From the NCBI GenBank assembly GCA_014529385.2, contig CM043952.1, positions 67,159,870-67,223,869 on the forward strand: a stretch of 64,000 nucleotides of DNA. Reading direction: 5' to 3'. Position 1 is the first letter of the stretch. Each line of letters opens with the position of its first letter. Position numbers and translations under genes: made by a program. The DNA comes from Adiantum capillus-veneris. Taxonomy: Eukaryota > Streptophyta > Polypodiopsida > Polypodiales > Pteridaceae. Below, one piece after another: positions 19,737 to 29,840 of this stretch. The notes below the pieces were generated by a model that was not told the DNA's origin, searched no databases, and was given only the letters and a program-made list of their open reading frames with translations.

Positions 19737-22700
19737 ATGGCTCAATCTACGGAGAAAGAGATTTTTGGTGCGTTTACATCCGAAGACAAATTGGATGGTA
19801 CCAACTATTCTCTTTGGTCTTTTATGGCCAAAAATGTTTTGGTTGGTAAAGGATTGTGGGATTATGTATCTGGAGATGAAGTTCGTCCAGGTAGCATTGC
19901 ACCTGCCACGCCTGGTCGTGGTGCAGCTGTTGGTGCAGGACCCTCACAAGTCACTCCAGAGCAAAAGAGATGGGATACTAAAGATGCACAGGCTATGGCT
20001 GTGATTGCCTTAACCATAAAGAGGACAATCACACCACATATCAGATCTTGCAGAACTTCTGAGGATGCTTGGAACACTCTGCAAGCTATGTTTGGAGGAA
20101 GAAACGCTGCCAGAATAGAGTTTTTGAAGAAACAACTTGACAAAATACAGATGGACGAAGGTGACGATATTGTCGAGCATCTTACAAAAATCAGGGATCT
20201 TAAAGAGCAATTGCTTAGCATTGATGAAGTGATTCTAGAGAAGGACTTGGTTTCCAAAACACTCAATTCACTACCACCATCTTATTTGACTTTTCAGACT
20301 TCTTTGACTCTGTCTTTGCGAGCTAATCCTGACCCTCTTCATTTTGAAGAGTTAGTGGCATTGCTATTGCAGGAGGATCAATCACGTAAGAACAAGTCTT
20401 TACAGGTGGATGGTATGGATCATGCTCTTGTTGTACAGAACAAAAACAGGGGTAAAGAGAGTGCTCATCACTCCAAGTCTAGTGCAGGACAATCTTCAGA
20501 GAAGTCTAAAGGTGATTCCGACAAGTCCAAGAAGAAAGGTAAATGTCACTACTGCAAGAAACCTGGTCACTACATTAGTGAGTGTAAAAAGCGAATTGCT
20601 AAAGAAAAGAAGAAAGAGTCAAGTTTGGTTGTTTCAGCTTCTGGTGATTCTTCTACAGCTAAAGAAGAGTCTGCAAACTTTGTGCAGGATTCTTATGCTT
20701 TTGTAGTATGTTCAAATTTTTCTGCTTACAGTGTTGACAAGACACAAATGATTTGGTACTTTGATAGTGGTGCATCCAGGCATATTACTTCAAGGAAGGA
20801 TTTGTTTTGTTCATTGGATGCAGCTCCAGCAGGAAAGAAGGTGACATGTGCAAATAATGCTTCTTATCCAATCAAAGGCGTTGGTAAGATTTTGATTACC
20901 ATTTCAGATGGTTCAGATTTATGCTTGCCAGATGTCTTATATGTTCCAGGGATCAAGAAGAATTTGTTGTCTGTATCCTCTCTTGCAAAAAATGGTCTTC
21001 GGGTCATTTTTGAGGATGACAGATGTGTTGTACGAGATCGAGAGAATGGTTATTCTCTTATCACTACAGGTACGCTGGACAATGGACTATTTGTGCTAGA
21101 TCGTTATGAAAAGCAGATTCAGGTATGTATTGCAGAAACAAAGACTCAGGCCATGCAGGATGCTGAGTTGTGGCATGCTAGATTTGGGCATGTTAGTTAT
21201 GGCAGTTTGATGACTTTACAACGTCATAATATGGTGCATGATTTGTCCTTATTGGAGATGCCACCAAGACATGTATGTGAAGGTTGCGTTCTTGGAAAGA
21301 TGCACAGATTTGCATTTTCGCAGGATGGTTCAGTTAGAGCGACACGAAAGTTGCAGCTTGTACACAGTGATGTATGTGGTCCTATGAGGACGCCATCTAT
21401 AGGAAACAGCCTTTATTTTGTGACCTTCATTGATGACTTTTCCAGGTTTTGTTGGGTGTATCCACTCAAAGCAAAGTCAGACGTGTTTGCAGTTTTTCAA
21501 CATTATGTCGCCATGGTTGAAAATGAAACAGGTTGCAAAGTACAGACTCTTCGTACCGATCGAGGAGGTGAATACATGTCAGGTGCATTTAAGGATTTTT
21601 TGGGAAAGAAAGGCATTAAACACCAATGCACTATGCCATACACACCACAACAGAATGGTGTTGCAGAAAGGAAGAACAGGTCTTTAATGGAGACAGCTAG
21701 ATGTATGCTCAAGGCTAAGAGTTTGCCTCATAAGCTATGGATGGAGGCAATTGCTTGTGCAGCACATGTTTTGAACAGGTGTCCTACTCGTGCCTTGAAG
21801 ACCATTACTGCATATGAAGCTTGGTATGACAAAAAACCTTCAGTCAGTTATCTTCGTGTTTTTGGTTGTCTTGCTTATGCTCACATCCCTCAGCAGTTAC
21901 GTGGGAAGCTTGATGATAAGGCAATCAAATGTATATTTGTGGGGTACAGTAGTGGAAGTAAAGGTTATAGACTTTACAATCCTGCTACAAACAAGATTTT
22001 TGAAAGTCGTGATGTAATTTTTGCAGAAACTACTGCTCAACCTATGGTTGCTTTTGATGTACCTCATATGCAGACACATGATGTATTTGAAGGTTTGCTT
22101 CCTTCTTTTGTGGAAAATCAAGATTCACAACAGGTTGATAATCTTGATCAATCTTTTGATCAGCATGTGATACCTCATGATGTAGAGGAAATTGTGCGTG
22201 AAGAGCAAGAAGTTCTCAGGGAAGAAAGAACCTTGCCTAAATGGGTTCAGAAAACTTTGCAGGATAGCAAGTTGGATGCACCGTTGCCACGAAAAACACG
22301 TGCTGGTACTACTTTTGGCAGAGAGCAAGTAGATTTGGCTTCCTTTAGCACTCTTTGTGATGCAGATGAGCCTGATTCATTTGAACAAGCTTTAGAGTGT
22401 GTTCAGTGGAAAGATGCTATGCAGCAAGAAATTGATTCTATTCATAAGAATCATACATGGGATCTAGTGGACTTGCCTACAGGTAAAAAGCCTATTGGTA
22501 CAAAGTGGGTTTTTAAGGTAAAAAGGAAACAAGATGGTACTGTTGACAGGTACAAAGCAAGGCTTGTGGCAAAAGGCTATGCGCAACAGAAAGGCATAGA
22601 TTATGATGAAACCTTTGCTCCTACTTCTCGTGCGTCCACAATTAGATCACTAGTTGCAATTGCTGCTCATCATGGTTGGAAAGTGCATCAGTTGGATATC

Positions 22701-23918
22701 AAGACTGCTTTTTTGAATGGTGATTTGCAGGAAGAAGTTTATGTAAGTCAACCAAGTGGTTTTGTTGTAAAAGGTCAAGAGCAAAAGGTATGTAGATTGC
22801 GTAAAGCTTTGTATGGTCTCAAACAGGCTCCAAGAGCATGGTATGAGAAGATACATACTTATTTGATTGGCCAGGGATTTCAGAATAGTCCAACAGAAAG
22901 TACTTTGTATGTCAAAAAGAGAGATGGAGTTCTCATTATGCTAACACTTTATGTGGATGATATGCTTCTTACAGGCAATACTGCAGATGAAATTGAAGCG
23001 TTTAAAGATGCTTTGAGAAAAACCTTTGAGATGTCTGATCTTGGTTTGCTACATTATTACTTGGGTATTCAGTTTGTGCAATCAGAGGATGGCATATACA
23101 TGTTGCAGGAAAAATATTTGCATAAAATTTTGGACAAGTTTGGTATGCAAAATTGTAAGCCAATCTCTACACCCGTAGAAACTGGATCAAAGTTGAGCAT
23201 GCATGATGCTGGAGAAACTTTTGATGTACATACTTATGCAGCAGCGGTTGGTTGCTTGATATATTTGGCAGGCAACACTCGTCCAGACATTCAATTTGGG
23301 GTTTCACAAGCAAGCAGATTTATGCACAGCCCAGGTATGCATCATTGGCAGGCTGTGAAGCGCATACTTCGTTACCTTTCAGGTACCCCTAATCTTGCCA
23401 TGTTCTTTCCAAGGGGGGATATGTATGGAAAGCACAGTTCTATGCAGCTTCTTGGTTACAGCGATTCAGATTGGGCTGGTGATTTTGACACACGACATTC
23501 CACAAGTGGCAATTGTTTTTTCTTGGGAAATGCATGTATATCTTGGCTAAGCAAGAAGCAACCCACAGTGGCTACATCAACTTGTGAAGCTGAGTACAGG
23601 GCAGCTTTCACGGCAACAGTTGATTGTGTATGGATACGCAGGTTATTGGCAGATCTTTGTGAGTGTCAACAGGCACCCACTACCATTTTTACTGACAGTC
23701 AGAGTGCTATGGCAGTTGCAAGGAATCCAGTATTTCATGCAAGAACAAAGCACATAGAGGTTCACTACCACTATGTCAGGGAAAGGCTACATGCAGGGGA
23801 GATCACACTAACTTACTGTCCTACACAGGATAACATTGCAGATCTATTTACGAAGGCATTATCACGAGAAAAGTTTGAAGCTTTCCGAAAAGCTTTGGGC
23901 TTACTCTCATACACATGA
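19737..23918 (+). CDS. P1 Gag-Pol polyprotein
   Basis: 1393 residues in one frame. I chose ATG 19737 (MAQSTEKEIFGAF), as copia Gag usually begins this way; a GTG five codons earlier is in frame but unlikely. Domains in order: Gag (UBN2-type); CCHC knuckle near residue 270 (CHYCKKPGHYISEC); protease with Asp-Ser-Gly near 343 (WYFDSGASRH); integrase with HARFGH near 480 and catalytic Asp 545, Asp 608 and Glu 644, a D,D(35)E array; RT with YVDD near 1072; RNase H with SDSDWAGD near 1243 and a normal C-terminal end. I see no damaged catalytic residue. The length is typical of a full copia polyprotein. Confidence 0.97.
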   Translation: MAQSTEKEIFGAFTSEDKLDGTNYSLWSFMAKNVLVGKGLWDYVSGDEVRPGSIAPATPGRGAAVGAGPSQVTPEQKRWDTKDAQAMAVIALTIKRTITPHIRSCRTSEDAWNTLQAMFGGRNAARIEFLKKQLDKIQMDEGDDIVEHLTKIRDLKEQLLSIDEVILEKDLVSKTLNSLPPSYLTFQTSLTLSLRANPDPLHFEELVALLLQEDQSRKNKSLQVDGMDHALVVQNKNRGKESAHHSKSSAGQSSEKSKGDSDKSKKKGKCHYCKKPGHYISECKKRIAKEKKKESSLVVSASGDSSTAKEESANFVQDSYAFVVCSNFSAYSVDKTQMIWYFDSGASRHITSRKDLFCSLDAAPAGKKVTCANNASYPIKGVGKILITISDGSDLCLPDVLYVPGIKKNLLSVSSLAKNGLRVIFEDDRCVVRDRENGYSLITTGTLDNGLFVLDRYEKQIQVCIAETKTQAMQDAELWHARFGHVSYGSLMTLQRHNMVHDLSLLEMPPRHVCEGCVLGKMHRFAFSQDGSVRATRKLQLVHSDVCGPMRTPSIGNSLYFVTFIDDFSRFCWVYPLKAKSDVFAVFQHYVAMVENETGCKVQTLRTDRGGEYMSGAFKDFLGKKGIKHQCTMPYTPQQNGVAERKNRSLMETARCMLKAKSLPHKLWMEAIACAAHVLNRCPTRALKTITAYEAWYDKKPSVSYLRVFGCLAYAHIPQQLRGKLDDKAIKCIFVGYSSGSKGYRLYNPATNKIFESRDVIFAETTAQPMVAFDVPHMQTHDVFEGLLPSFVENQDSQQVDNLDQSFDQHVIPHDVEEIVREEQEVLREERTLPKWVQKTLQDSKLDAPLPRKTRAGTTFGREQVDLASFSTLCDADEPDSFEQALECVQWKDAMQQEIDSIHKNHTWDLVDLPTGKKPIGTKWVFKVKRKQDGTVDRYKARLVAKGYAQQKGIDYDETFAPTSRASTIRSLVAIAAHHGWKVHQLDIKTAFLNGDLQEEVYVSQPSGFVVKGQEQKVCRLRKALYGLKQAPRAWYEKIHTYLIGQGFQNSPTESTLYVKKRDGVLIMLTLYVDDMLLTGNTADEIEAFKDALRKTFEMSDLGLLHYYLGIQFVQSEDGIYMLQEKYLHKILDKFGMQNCKPISTPVETGSKLSMHDAGETFDVHTYAAAVGCLIYLAGNTRPDIQFGVSQASRFMHSPGMHHWQAVKRILRYLSGTPNLAMFFPRGDMYGKHSSMQLLGYSDSDWAGDFDTRHSTSGNCFFLGNACISWLSKKQPTVATSTCEAEYRAAFTATVDCVWIRRLLADLCECQQAPTTIFTDSQSAMAVARNPVFHARTKHIEVHYHYVRERLHAGEITLTYCPTQDNIADLFTKALSREKFEAFRKALGLLSYT

Positions 23919-23952
23919 TGATCTGCTACCTTGTACGGATTCACACTATCAC

Positions 23953-23963
23953 TACAGGGGGGA
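23953..23963 (+). other. P1 polypurine tract
   Basis: ACAGGGGGGAT lies just before the 3' LTR at 23966. It primes plus-strand DNA synthesis. Confidence 0.85.
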
Positions 23964-23965
23964 TT

Positions 23966-24247
23966 TGTAGACATGTAGTAGTGTTAGTGTGTATACGCGC
24001 TTCACCAGGGGCACTTTTCTCCCACTGGGTTTTTCCCCCTGGACATCCGGTGTGAAAGGACACCTTATCTCTTAGGGTTTCATATAAGCTTTGTAGCTCT
24101 GAGTTTGTACACACAATTATTATTCCAATACAGAGAGAGAGAGACTACAGAGATCTCGTACACAAGCTCTGTGTCTTCTTCTTCTCCATCTTCTTCCTAC
24201 TCTGAGTTGCTGTCTTCCTTCTGTTTCCTGTTTCATCATCTTCAACA
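23966..24247 (+). repeat. P1 3' LTR (282 bp)
   Basis: The same 282 bp as 19056-19337 by eye, followed by the GAAAC duplication at 24248-24252. Confidence 0.97.
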
Positions 24248-24735
24248 GAAACTTCATTCCAAAAGCTGAAGGAAAATCTTATATCAGCACCTGTACTGAA
24301 GGCACCAGATTGGGAAAAGATATTCCATGTTCACATTGATGCTTCTGCATATGCAATCGGGAGTATTCTGGCTCAACCTGGAGACGGAACAATGGATTTT
24401 CCAGTATGTTATACAAGCCGACAGTTAAACAGTGCGGAAAAGAACTACACAACCACCGAACGGGAAGGGTTAGGAATGATTTATGCTGTAAATAAATTTT
24501 GGCATTATTTGCTAGCAAATAAATTTGTGTTCTTCACAGATCATCAACTCTTTTGTATCTAGTGAATAAACCATGCAATACAGGGAGAATTGTATGCTGG
24601 TTTATTATATTGCTAGAGTTTATTATATTGCTAGAGTTTGACTTCACAGTCGTGGTCAAAAAGGGTAAAACCCATCTACGAGAAGATCATCTTTCAAGGA
24701 TACACAACGGGGAAGCTCCTGAAGAAGTAGATGAT
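24248..24735 (+). pseudogene. G2 RNase H domain
   Basis: It resumes after P1 with APDWEKIFHVHIDASAYAIG (first catalytic Asp), SAEKNYTTTEREGLGMIYAV and VFFTDHQ; a frameshift near 24550 then leads to YLVNKPCNTGRIV and HLREDHLSRI. It is a standard gypsy RNase H, matching G1 2430-2955. An 18-bp tandem duplication adds six residues. Confidence 0.9.
24601..24636 (+). repeat. 18-bp tandem duplication in RNase H
   Basis: TTTATTATATTGCTAGAG occurs twice in a row. It stays in frame and gives FIILLEFIILLEF where G1 has a single FIIILEF. Confidence 0.93.
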
Positions 24736-24839
24736 GACATACCAGATGCTTATCTTTTCAATATTGAAATGATACCCAAATGGTCACAGGAAATTGTTAG
24801 CATTCTTTCCTTTGGAAGTGGGTTTGATAATACGGAGTA

Positions 24840-25008
24840 CAGATCCAAACAACAAACAATTCGACGAACAAAAAACTTCCAGTTGATAGCAGGACGGCTG
24901 TATCATCTAGGATCGGACCAAATCCTACGATTATAGGGGTTTATTGGCCAACTATGTATGCGGACCCACATTCTTATGTTACCAATTGTACTATATGTAG
25001 TGTCAAAT
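24840..25008 (+). pseudogene. G2 remains of the extra H2C2 zinc module
   Basis: The frame ends with FQLIAGRLYHLGSDQILRL (24936); in another frame YWPTMYADPHSYVTNCTICS (about 24942-25001) follows, with a CX2C pair at 24987-24998. Compared with G1 2315-2085, the middle with the two His is deleted. The complete normal module then follows at 25160-25376. This confirms that the family once had two such modules. Confidence 0.65.
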
Positions 25009-25013
25009 GACCA

Positions 25014-26354
25014 GTGGATCACGCGACATTGTTTCAGGTAAACATTGCACCTGCATGGAGTCAATATATCATTGATTTCTTAACCACCAGGAAGTTCCCT
25101 GAGAACATCACAAGAGCACGGAAAAGGGCTATAGAGCTAGAAGCTCATGACTTTCAGTTAATTGGGAACCAACTCTATAAGCGAGGAAAGGACAATCAAC
25201 TTAGAATCTCTGCAAGTGAAAGCGAATACCTGCCGATTCTAGAACATGCACATGGCGGAATAAGTGGAGGCCATTTTTCAGGCAATAAGATGGCAAAAAT
25301 TTTCTTAACCGCAGGAATATGGTGGCCTACATTGCATATGGATGCTGAAGAGTTTGTAAAGCGTTGTGACGCATGTCAACGCACCAAGGTGCTGATAAAG
25401 AGAGATGAGATGCCACTTCGGCTTATGATGGGAGCAAGAGCATTTGCAAAATGGGGCATTGATTTTGTGGGACCTATCTCACCCCCTGCATATTTCACCC
25501 ATACCCAATATATCATTGTGGCTACGGACTATCTCACAAAATGGGTGGAATCCAAGGCAACACAAAAAGCAGATGCACGCACCACTGCACAATTTTTGTA
25601 TGAGAATGTTTTTGTACGATACGGTTTACCAATAGAAATTGTCAGTGACCGTGGGACACATTTTCTCAATGAATCATTGAACATATGCTAGAGGAATTCA
25701 TGGTCATACATAGGAAATCTACTCCATACCATCCACAAGAAAATGAACAAGTTGAGGCCACAAATAAAACACTATGCACAGTTCTCACTAAAATAGTGTC
25801 AGAGTCACAAACAGATTGGGATCAGCACCTACACTCAACACTATGGGCATACAAAGTAGCTTACAAACATCGATAGGAACAACACCGTACAACATGGTAT
25901 TTGGCCTAAATGCTATACTACCCATAGAGTTTTTAATTCCAACTCTACGAGTAGCAAAACTCTTAGAAGGGATAGGGTATGAACTCTCTTCAAGAATAGA
26001 TGATCTTGTAAAGCTAGATGAACTCCGCTTGAGAGCTATAGCTTCAATCTATGCTAAAAAGAGAAGACAAAAAGAGTTTTTTGACAAGCATGTGCGCACT
26101 AAAGAGTTAAAAAAGGTGATTATGTATTTGTTTATACTTTGAAGCAACATGCCAAGAAAATTAAAAAGCGAGGGATGGGACCCTTTGTGATTAGTGATCT
26201 ATCACAAAGCGGAACTGTCAAGCTTGCTACATTAGCAGGTGAAGAGATGCCGAACTGGATTAGTGGATGTCGACTGAAGAAATATCATCTACCACTCACA
26301 CAAGAGATGCTCCAACAAATTCATCAAGGAAAAGAACGAATGAAGGAAAAATAG
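25014..26354 (+). pseudogene. G2 integrase
   Basis: The zinc domain has His pair HAHGGISGGH (from 25251) and Cys pair RCDACQ (to 25376). The core has Asp in WGIDFVGP, Asp in VSDRGTHFLN and Glu in NEQVEATNK. The C-terminal part includes NAILPIEFLIPTLRV and RGMGPFVI, ending GCRLKKYHLPLT. Frameshifts near 25690, 25870 and 26120 and a TAG at 26352 break it. Catalytic residues themselves are kept. It would insert element DNA into the nucleus-located genome. Confidence 0.9.
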
Positions 26355-26394
26355 AGACTACGAGAGGAAGCTCAAGCAGAAGCAAAGGAACACA

Positions 26395-27014
26395 TTGCAA
26401 AACGAAGACTTCTACGACAACAACAACAAAGTGGAGAAAATCAATTCCATTCGACTGACGAAGTTGGATGAAGACACAGTGGAGCCAATAATTGCAGTCA
26501 AATTGGGCAGCAATCAAGTTGAATCGACGGCATTGCTTGATTCTGGAGCTCAAGCAAATTTGATCTCTTACGGATTATACCAACAGCTCAAATCCACAGG
26601 TCAACTTCATCCTACTCCTCAAGTGCTGGAAAGTAGTACATCACACCCGTTGAAAACATTGGGATGGACTATATTGCACGTTCAAATACATCAATATATT
26701 TACCCACACAAATTCTATGTGGTGGAGGATAAAACACACAACACCTAATGATGTTGGGACAACCTTGGCAAAAAGAGTACAATGTGCAGATAGATTGGAA
26801 TGCGAATGCAGTCAAAATTCAGCATGCTCATCAACAACAGGTGATAGCCTTTGCTCAGCAATACCGGAATAATCAGTTGCAAGCCATGCAATCCCCGAAA
26901 AAAGAGCCAAAATCAAGCATGCCACCAAAGAACAACATGATACCCGAGACCAACAGACAGGTAAAAGCCAACCATGCTAACTACATACATACGAAGTCAC
27001 CGACCGTAGCATAA
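26395..27014 (+). pseudogene. G2 second aspartic-protease-like domain (PR2)
   Basis: In frame at 26395-26748: a segment PIIAVKLGSNQVESTALLDSG (the last residues at about 26530-26550) then AQANLISYGLYQQL, a textbook retropepsin Asp-Ser-Gly-Ala start. It continues LHVQIHQYIYPHKFYVVED, then after a one-base overlap stop-start (TAATG) reads MMLGQPWQKEYNVQIDWN, the hydrophobic-hydrophobic-Gly core. About 130 residues fits a retropepsin monomer. It sits after the integrase, whereas PR1 is before RT. G1 has the same domain in the same place. A role in processing is plausible but unproven. One frameshift separates its halves. Confidence 0.75.
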
Positions 27015-27390
27015 AGATCTAGGTTTCCAAAACAAGGGAAACAAGTATGGATGCGGAAGGATCGAAATGACATGGTAGACAAACAACAATGCGACGAAAG
27101 AATTCAATCGAAGCAGATAGTTCAACCAAACACCAAGGGCATAAAACAAAAATGGATCCCAAAGAAAATGCTCAGCAATAACCCAAATGTTACTCGCATT
27201 TGGATACCAAAACAAAAGCAAAAGAAACTCCCTTCAATACAAGCAACAACGGAAGGCAGAGGAAATCGAGGAGAGAGATGACGGCTGAGAAAAGGAAAAG
27301 AATCCACTTCAATAAAAAAGGAAAATTCCCCCATTTTAATAGCTACAACACATGCACAATTTCCAAAGAGCTCATTTTTTAGTAAGAGGG
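27015..27390 (+). pseudogene. G2 3' tail with WIPK repeats
   Basis: Across frames the tail reads KQVWMRKDR (near 27043), KQKWIPKK (near 27145) and TRIWIPKQ (near 27195), rich in Lys, Gln and Asn. G1 has KIWVPK and QIWVPK at its matching end. A purine run AGTAAGAGGGAG at 27381-27392 could be the PPT, but no recognisable G2 LTR follows. I see no other domain. Confidence 0.5.
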
Positions 27391-27399
27391 AGTACACCC

Positions 27400-27664
27400 G
27401 TGGTTTTGAGTGGCCATAGCTCTCTCGTTTTTTATCTGTTTTTACTTATGGATACTCTACAAACATCTCCACGAGACAAGCTACTTCATGATGTTCTTGG
27501 TTTCTCCTAAGTCTGAGTTTGTTTTGTGCGTGAAGGGTTTTTCATAAATCATTACAGGTGCTTATCACAAATGATTTCGGTAGTGCAATAGTCCTTCCTT
27601 CCAACGGTGTGACCCATGCAAGGCTAAAGAGGCACTCATTTTCCTTGTTGTTTGCACGCTAACA
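27400..27664 (+). repeat. G3 5' LTR, 3' portion only
   Basis: The end in GCTAACA at 27664 is inferred from the PBS six bases later, by comparison with G5 (LTR end GCTCACA, then PBS). No second copy exists in the window, so the left boundary is unknown. The region is T-rich and noncoding. Confidence 0.5.
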
Positions 27665-27670
27665 TAATTT

Positions 27671-27690
27671 TGGTGTCCCCATGGAGGATC
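27671..27690 (+). other. G3 primer binding site
   Basis: TGGTGTCCCCATGGAGGATC, close to the G5 and G5b sites (TGGCGCCCCCACAGAGGATC and TGGTGCCCCCACGGAGGATC). I cannot name the tRNA with confidence. Confidence 0.65.
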
Positions 27691-27976
27691 CAGTGCTCTT
27701 GTGCTCCAATTATTGTGAAATATGTCTATTCTACATGCAAGGAATGTAAAGGGGATGTGGGTCCTTATGGACAACCGCCTATGTATGTGGAAATTATGGA
27801 CAACACTTGAGGCGATTGTGTAATTGGATTGCAGCCTTTGGAGGGTCATGAGGTTTTGTGAAGCCAAGCACTAGGGGACGGGTTACCCAATGTGAGGTGG
27901 ATTAGATACTGGAAAAATCCATCGACATCCCTTGTGCTTTCAATGTCACATGTAAGTGTTTTTGTAGCAATCAAAC
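27691..27976 (+). other. G3 leader
   Basis: Noncoding. At 27829-27880 a short stretch (GCAGCCTTTGGAGGGTC, then ATGAGGTTTT and CTAGGGGAC) resembles the leader block shared by P2 and G5. Confidence 0.5.
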
Positions 27977-29456
27977 ATGGGGTACGAGTTTTCACAGTTT
28001 CATGGATTTCCTAATGAGAATGCACAGACTTTTATTGAAAAATTAGAAGTCTATTGCTTACTACAAAATACACTAGACCAGGCTATATTGTTGTGGTTGC
28101 TGCAATACAGTTTACAGGATGAGGCAAAAGTTTGGTTACAAAATCATGAAGAGCTGGCGCAAGCACAAACTCCAGGGGTGGTTTTGGACTACAATCATCT
28201 GAAGCAATCTTTTTTGGCATAGTACAGATCCATTTAAGTACCTGATGAAGTTTGGCATGAAATTTTGGGGTACACTCAAAAGGTTAATCAAAGTGTTGAT
28301 GATTTTGTCATGGAGTTCACCTGTTTATGGGATAAATGGGCTCGAGCTTTGGGAAATTAAATCCCTCCATCCATGTTAAAGAAGGACCGTTTTGTGGCAA
28401 ACTTAAAAGAAAGTCTGAAGTTCAAAGTTGAGCTGAAAAGGCCGGCTACCTTCGAGGAAGCAAGCACTATCGCTAGGGAGAAAGAATGGAAGGCTCAAAG
28501 ACTTAATGAGTATGGGAAAGCAGTCCCTGTGCAAGGTAATGGTGGCCAAAATGAGGAAAACTAGGCAAAGGCTCGAGCCCAACTTGTTCAATAGGTTGCT
28601 AACACTAAACAGTTACAACAAAATATGCAAGGCATGATGACCATAATGCAAGAATTGAGACTTAGTGTTCTTGGAGGTGGAGGTGGTCGTGGTTGTGAAC
28701 GTGGTAGAGGAATGTCCCAGGCATGTGAAGCTCAACCTAATGCTAATGTGGGTTGTGGACAAGGAGTCTTTGAGCCACAAAGGAGGTTCATCCCTACCTG
28801 TTATAATTGTGGTGAACTTGGTCATATCAGCACTTAATGTTCAAGCCAACAAGGATGGGAGATGATATGTTTCCCCTCCCCCAGTAGATTCCTAACAAGG
28901 CTAATGATTATGCATTGGATATACGAGAGATCAAGGTACTGAACAGAAAAATACGGTCTCAACCTCTGGTGGTCATGTGGGTATTATGCGAGTGGAAAAG
29001 AAAGAAGCAGATATGATGCCCATAGGCAAAAGAGAGAGGGAAGGCTATGCCTCTCCAGGTCCTAGCGAAAAGAAAGGGAAAGAGAAAGAAGGCAAAGATG
29101 AAAAAGCCAAGAAAAATAGAAGACCTCATAGACGGTTTGAAGTAGCAGATTTACCTTTGGGAGAAGGCCAAACAACTTGCAGTTTAAAGGAATACTTGAT
29201 TGGGAGGAAAGTAGATTGTAATTTTGGACAGTTGATGAATATGGTGCCCAAACTTAAGAGGCAGTGGAAGTCATTAATGGATCCAAGAGAAAGAGCCAAA
29301 GCATGGACACATCAGAGTGTTGGCTGTGGGAGAGTTGCCCGATATTTGTCCTGTGGTGAACGCTTTGGCACAAAGGTATGGGCATGGGAGAAGCCTACAT
29401 TTATGGAGGTGTTCAAGTTTGTGTGCTCACACAGTCATGTGTCAAGAGACTGAGTC
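27977..29456 (+). pseudogene. G3 gag
   Basis: It starts MGYEFSQFHGFPNENAQTF, equivalent to MAFSYPEFHGRSDEDVEDF in G5. It continues MLKKDRFVANLKESLKFKVE and TFEEASTIAREKEWK, a Gly-rich part and the knuckle CYNCGELGHIS (28798-28836), whose next residues hit a stop. A charged stretch and LKEYLIGRKVDCNFGQLMNMVPKLKRQWK follow, conserved with G5. Stops at 28220, 28358, 28562 and 28836 among others make it a pseudogene. Confidence 0.8.
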
Positions 29457-29840
29457 TCATTAAATGTGCAAAAACTCTAGGTTTAGGATTTGACTAGCAA
29501 ACCATGCCAAAGTGAAGTATTTGGGGTTGATTAAGAATTTGGAAGTTGAAGTCTTTATGTGAAGGTTATAGTAAACTTTCATGTTATGCCAGCTGGCCTG
29601 GGAGCTTTTCCTCACATTTTGGGACGGCCTTGGTTAAGAGATGTTGGTGCTGTGCGAGATCGGGGCAAGGGAACAACCTGTGTGTGGCAGGAAGGGTGAA
29701 AAGAGGGTGTTTGATATGACTACCAAGCAACCTTTGGCACTAGAAGATGTGTGAACATGATGAATCTGAACTTACCAGTGAAGACAGTTCCAAAGATTAA
29801 GAAAGTAGCACTGCTTCTAGTTCTAGTGATGAGGGTGAAG
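29457..29840 (+). pseudogene. G3 protease remnant
   Basis: The core motif HILGRPWLRDVGAVRD is read at about 29617-29665 and matches IILGRPWLRAVGAVQDW of G5. The N-terminal active-site part near 29390-29450 is scrambled by frameshifts. An acidic, Ser-rich segment follows as in G5. Confidence 0.65.

Larger units (their letters stand above)
19056..24247 (+). mobile_element. P1: intact young Ty1/copia element
   Basis: Two 282-bp LTRs that I read as identical, a GAAAC target duplication, initiator tRNA-Met PBS, one uninterrupted 1393-codon gag-pol frame and a PPT. Integrase precedes RT, the Ty1/copia order. It sits inside G2 between RT and RNase H, so it is younger than G2. Everything needed for autonomous transposition appears present. 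Confidence 0.97.
10012..27390 (+). mobile_element. G2: Ty3/gypsy element split by P1
   Basis: A 5' LTR, tRNA-Asp-type PBS, long palindrome-rich leader, gag, two knuckles, protease, RT, RNase H, H2C2 modules, integrase, second protease and WxPK tail all run on the plus strand. P1 (19056-24247) sits between RT and RNase H. Without P1 the element is about 12 kb. The 3' LTR is missing: coding homology fades near 27290 and G3 leader or LTR sequence starts by about 27400. Scattered frameshifts and in-frame TGA stops show it is dead. G1 is its closest relative here. Confidence 0.92.

Noticed and set aside
26746-26750. TAATG stop-start overlap as translational coupling between PR2 halves
   Set aside because: The two halves form one protease fold and are in one frame order in G1-like text, so a frameshift mutation is the simpler reading.
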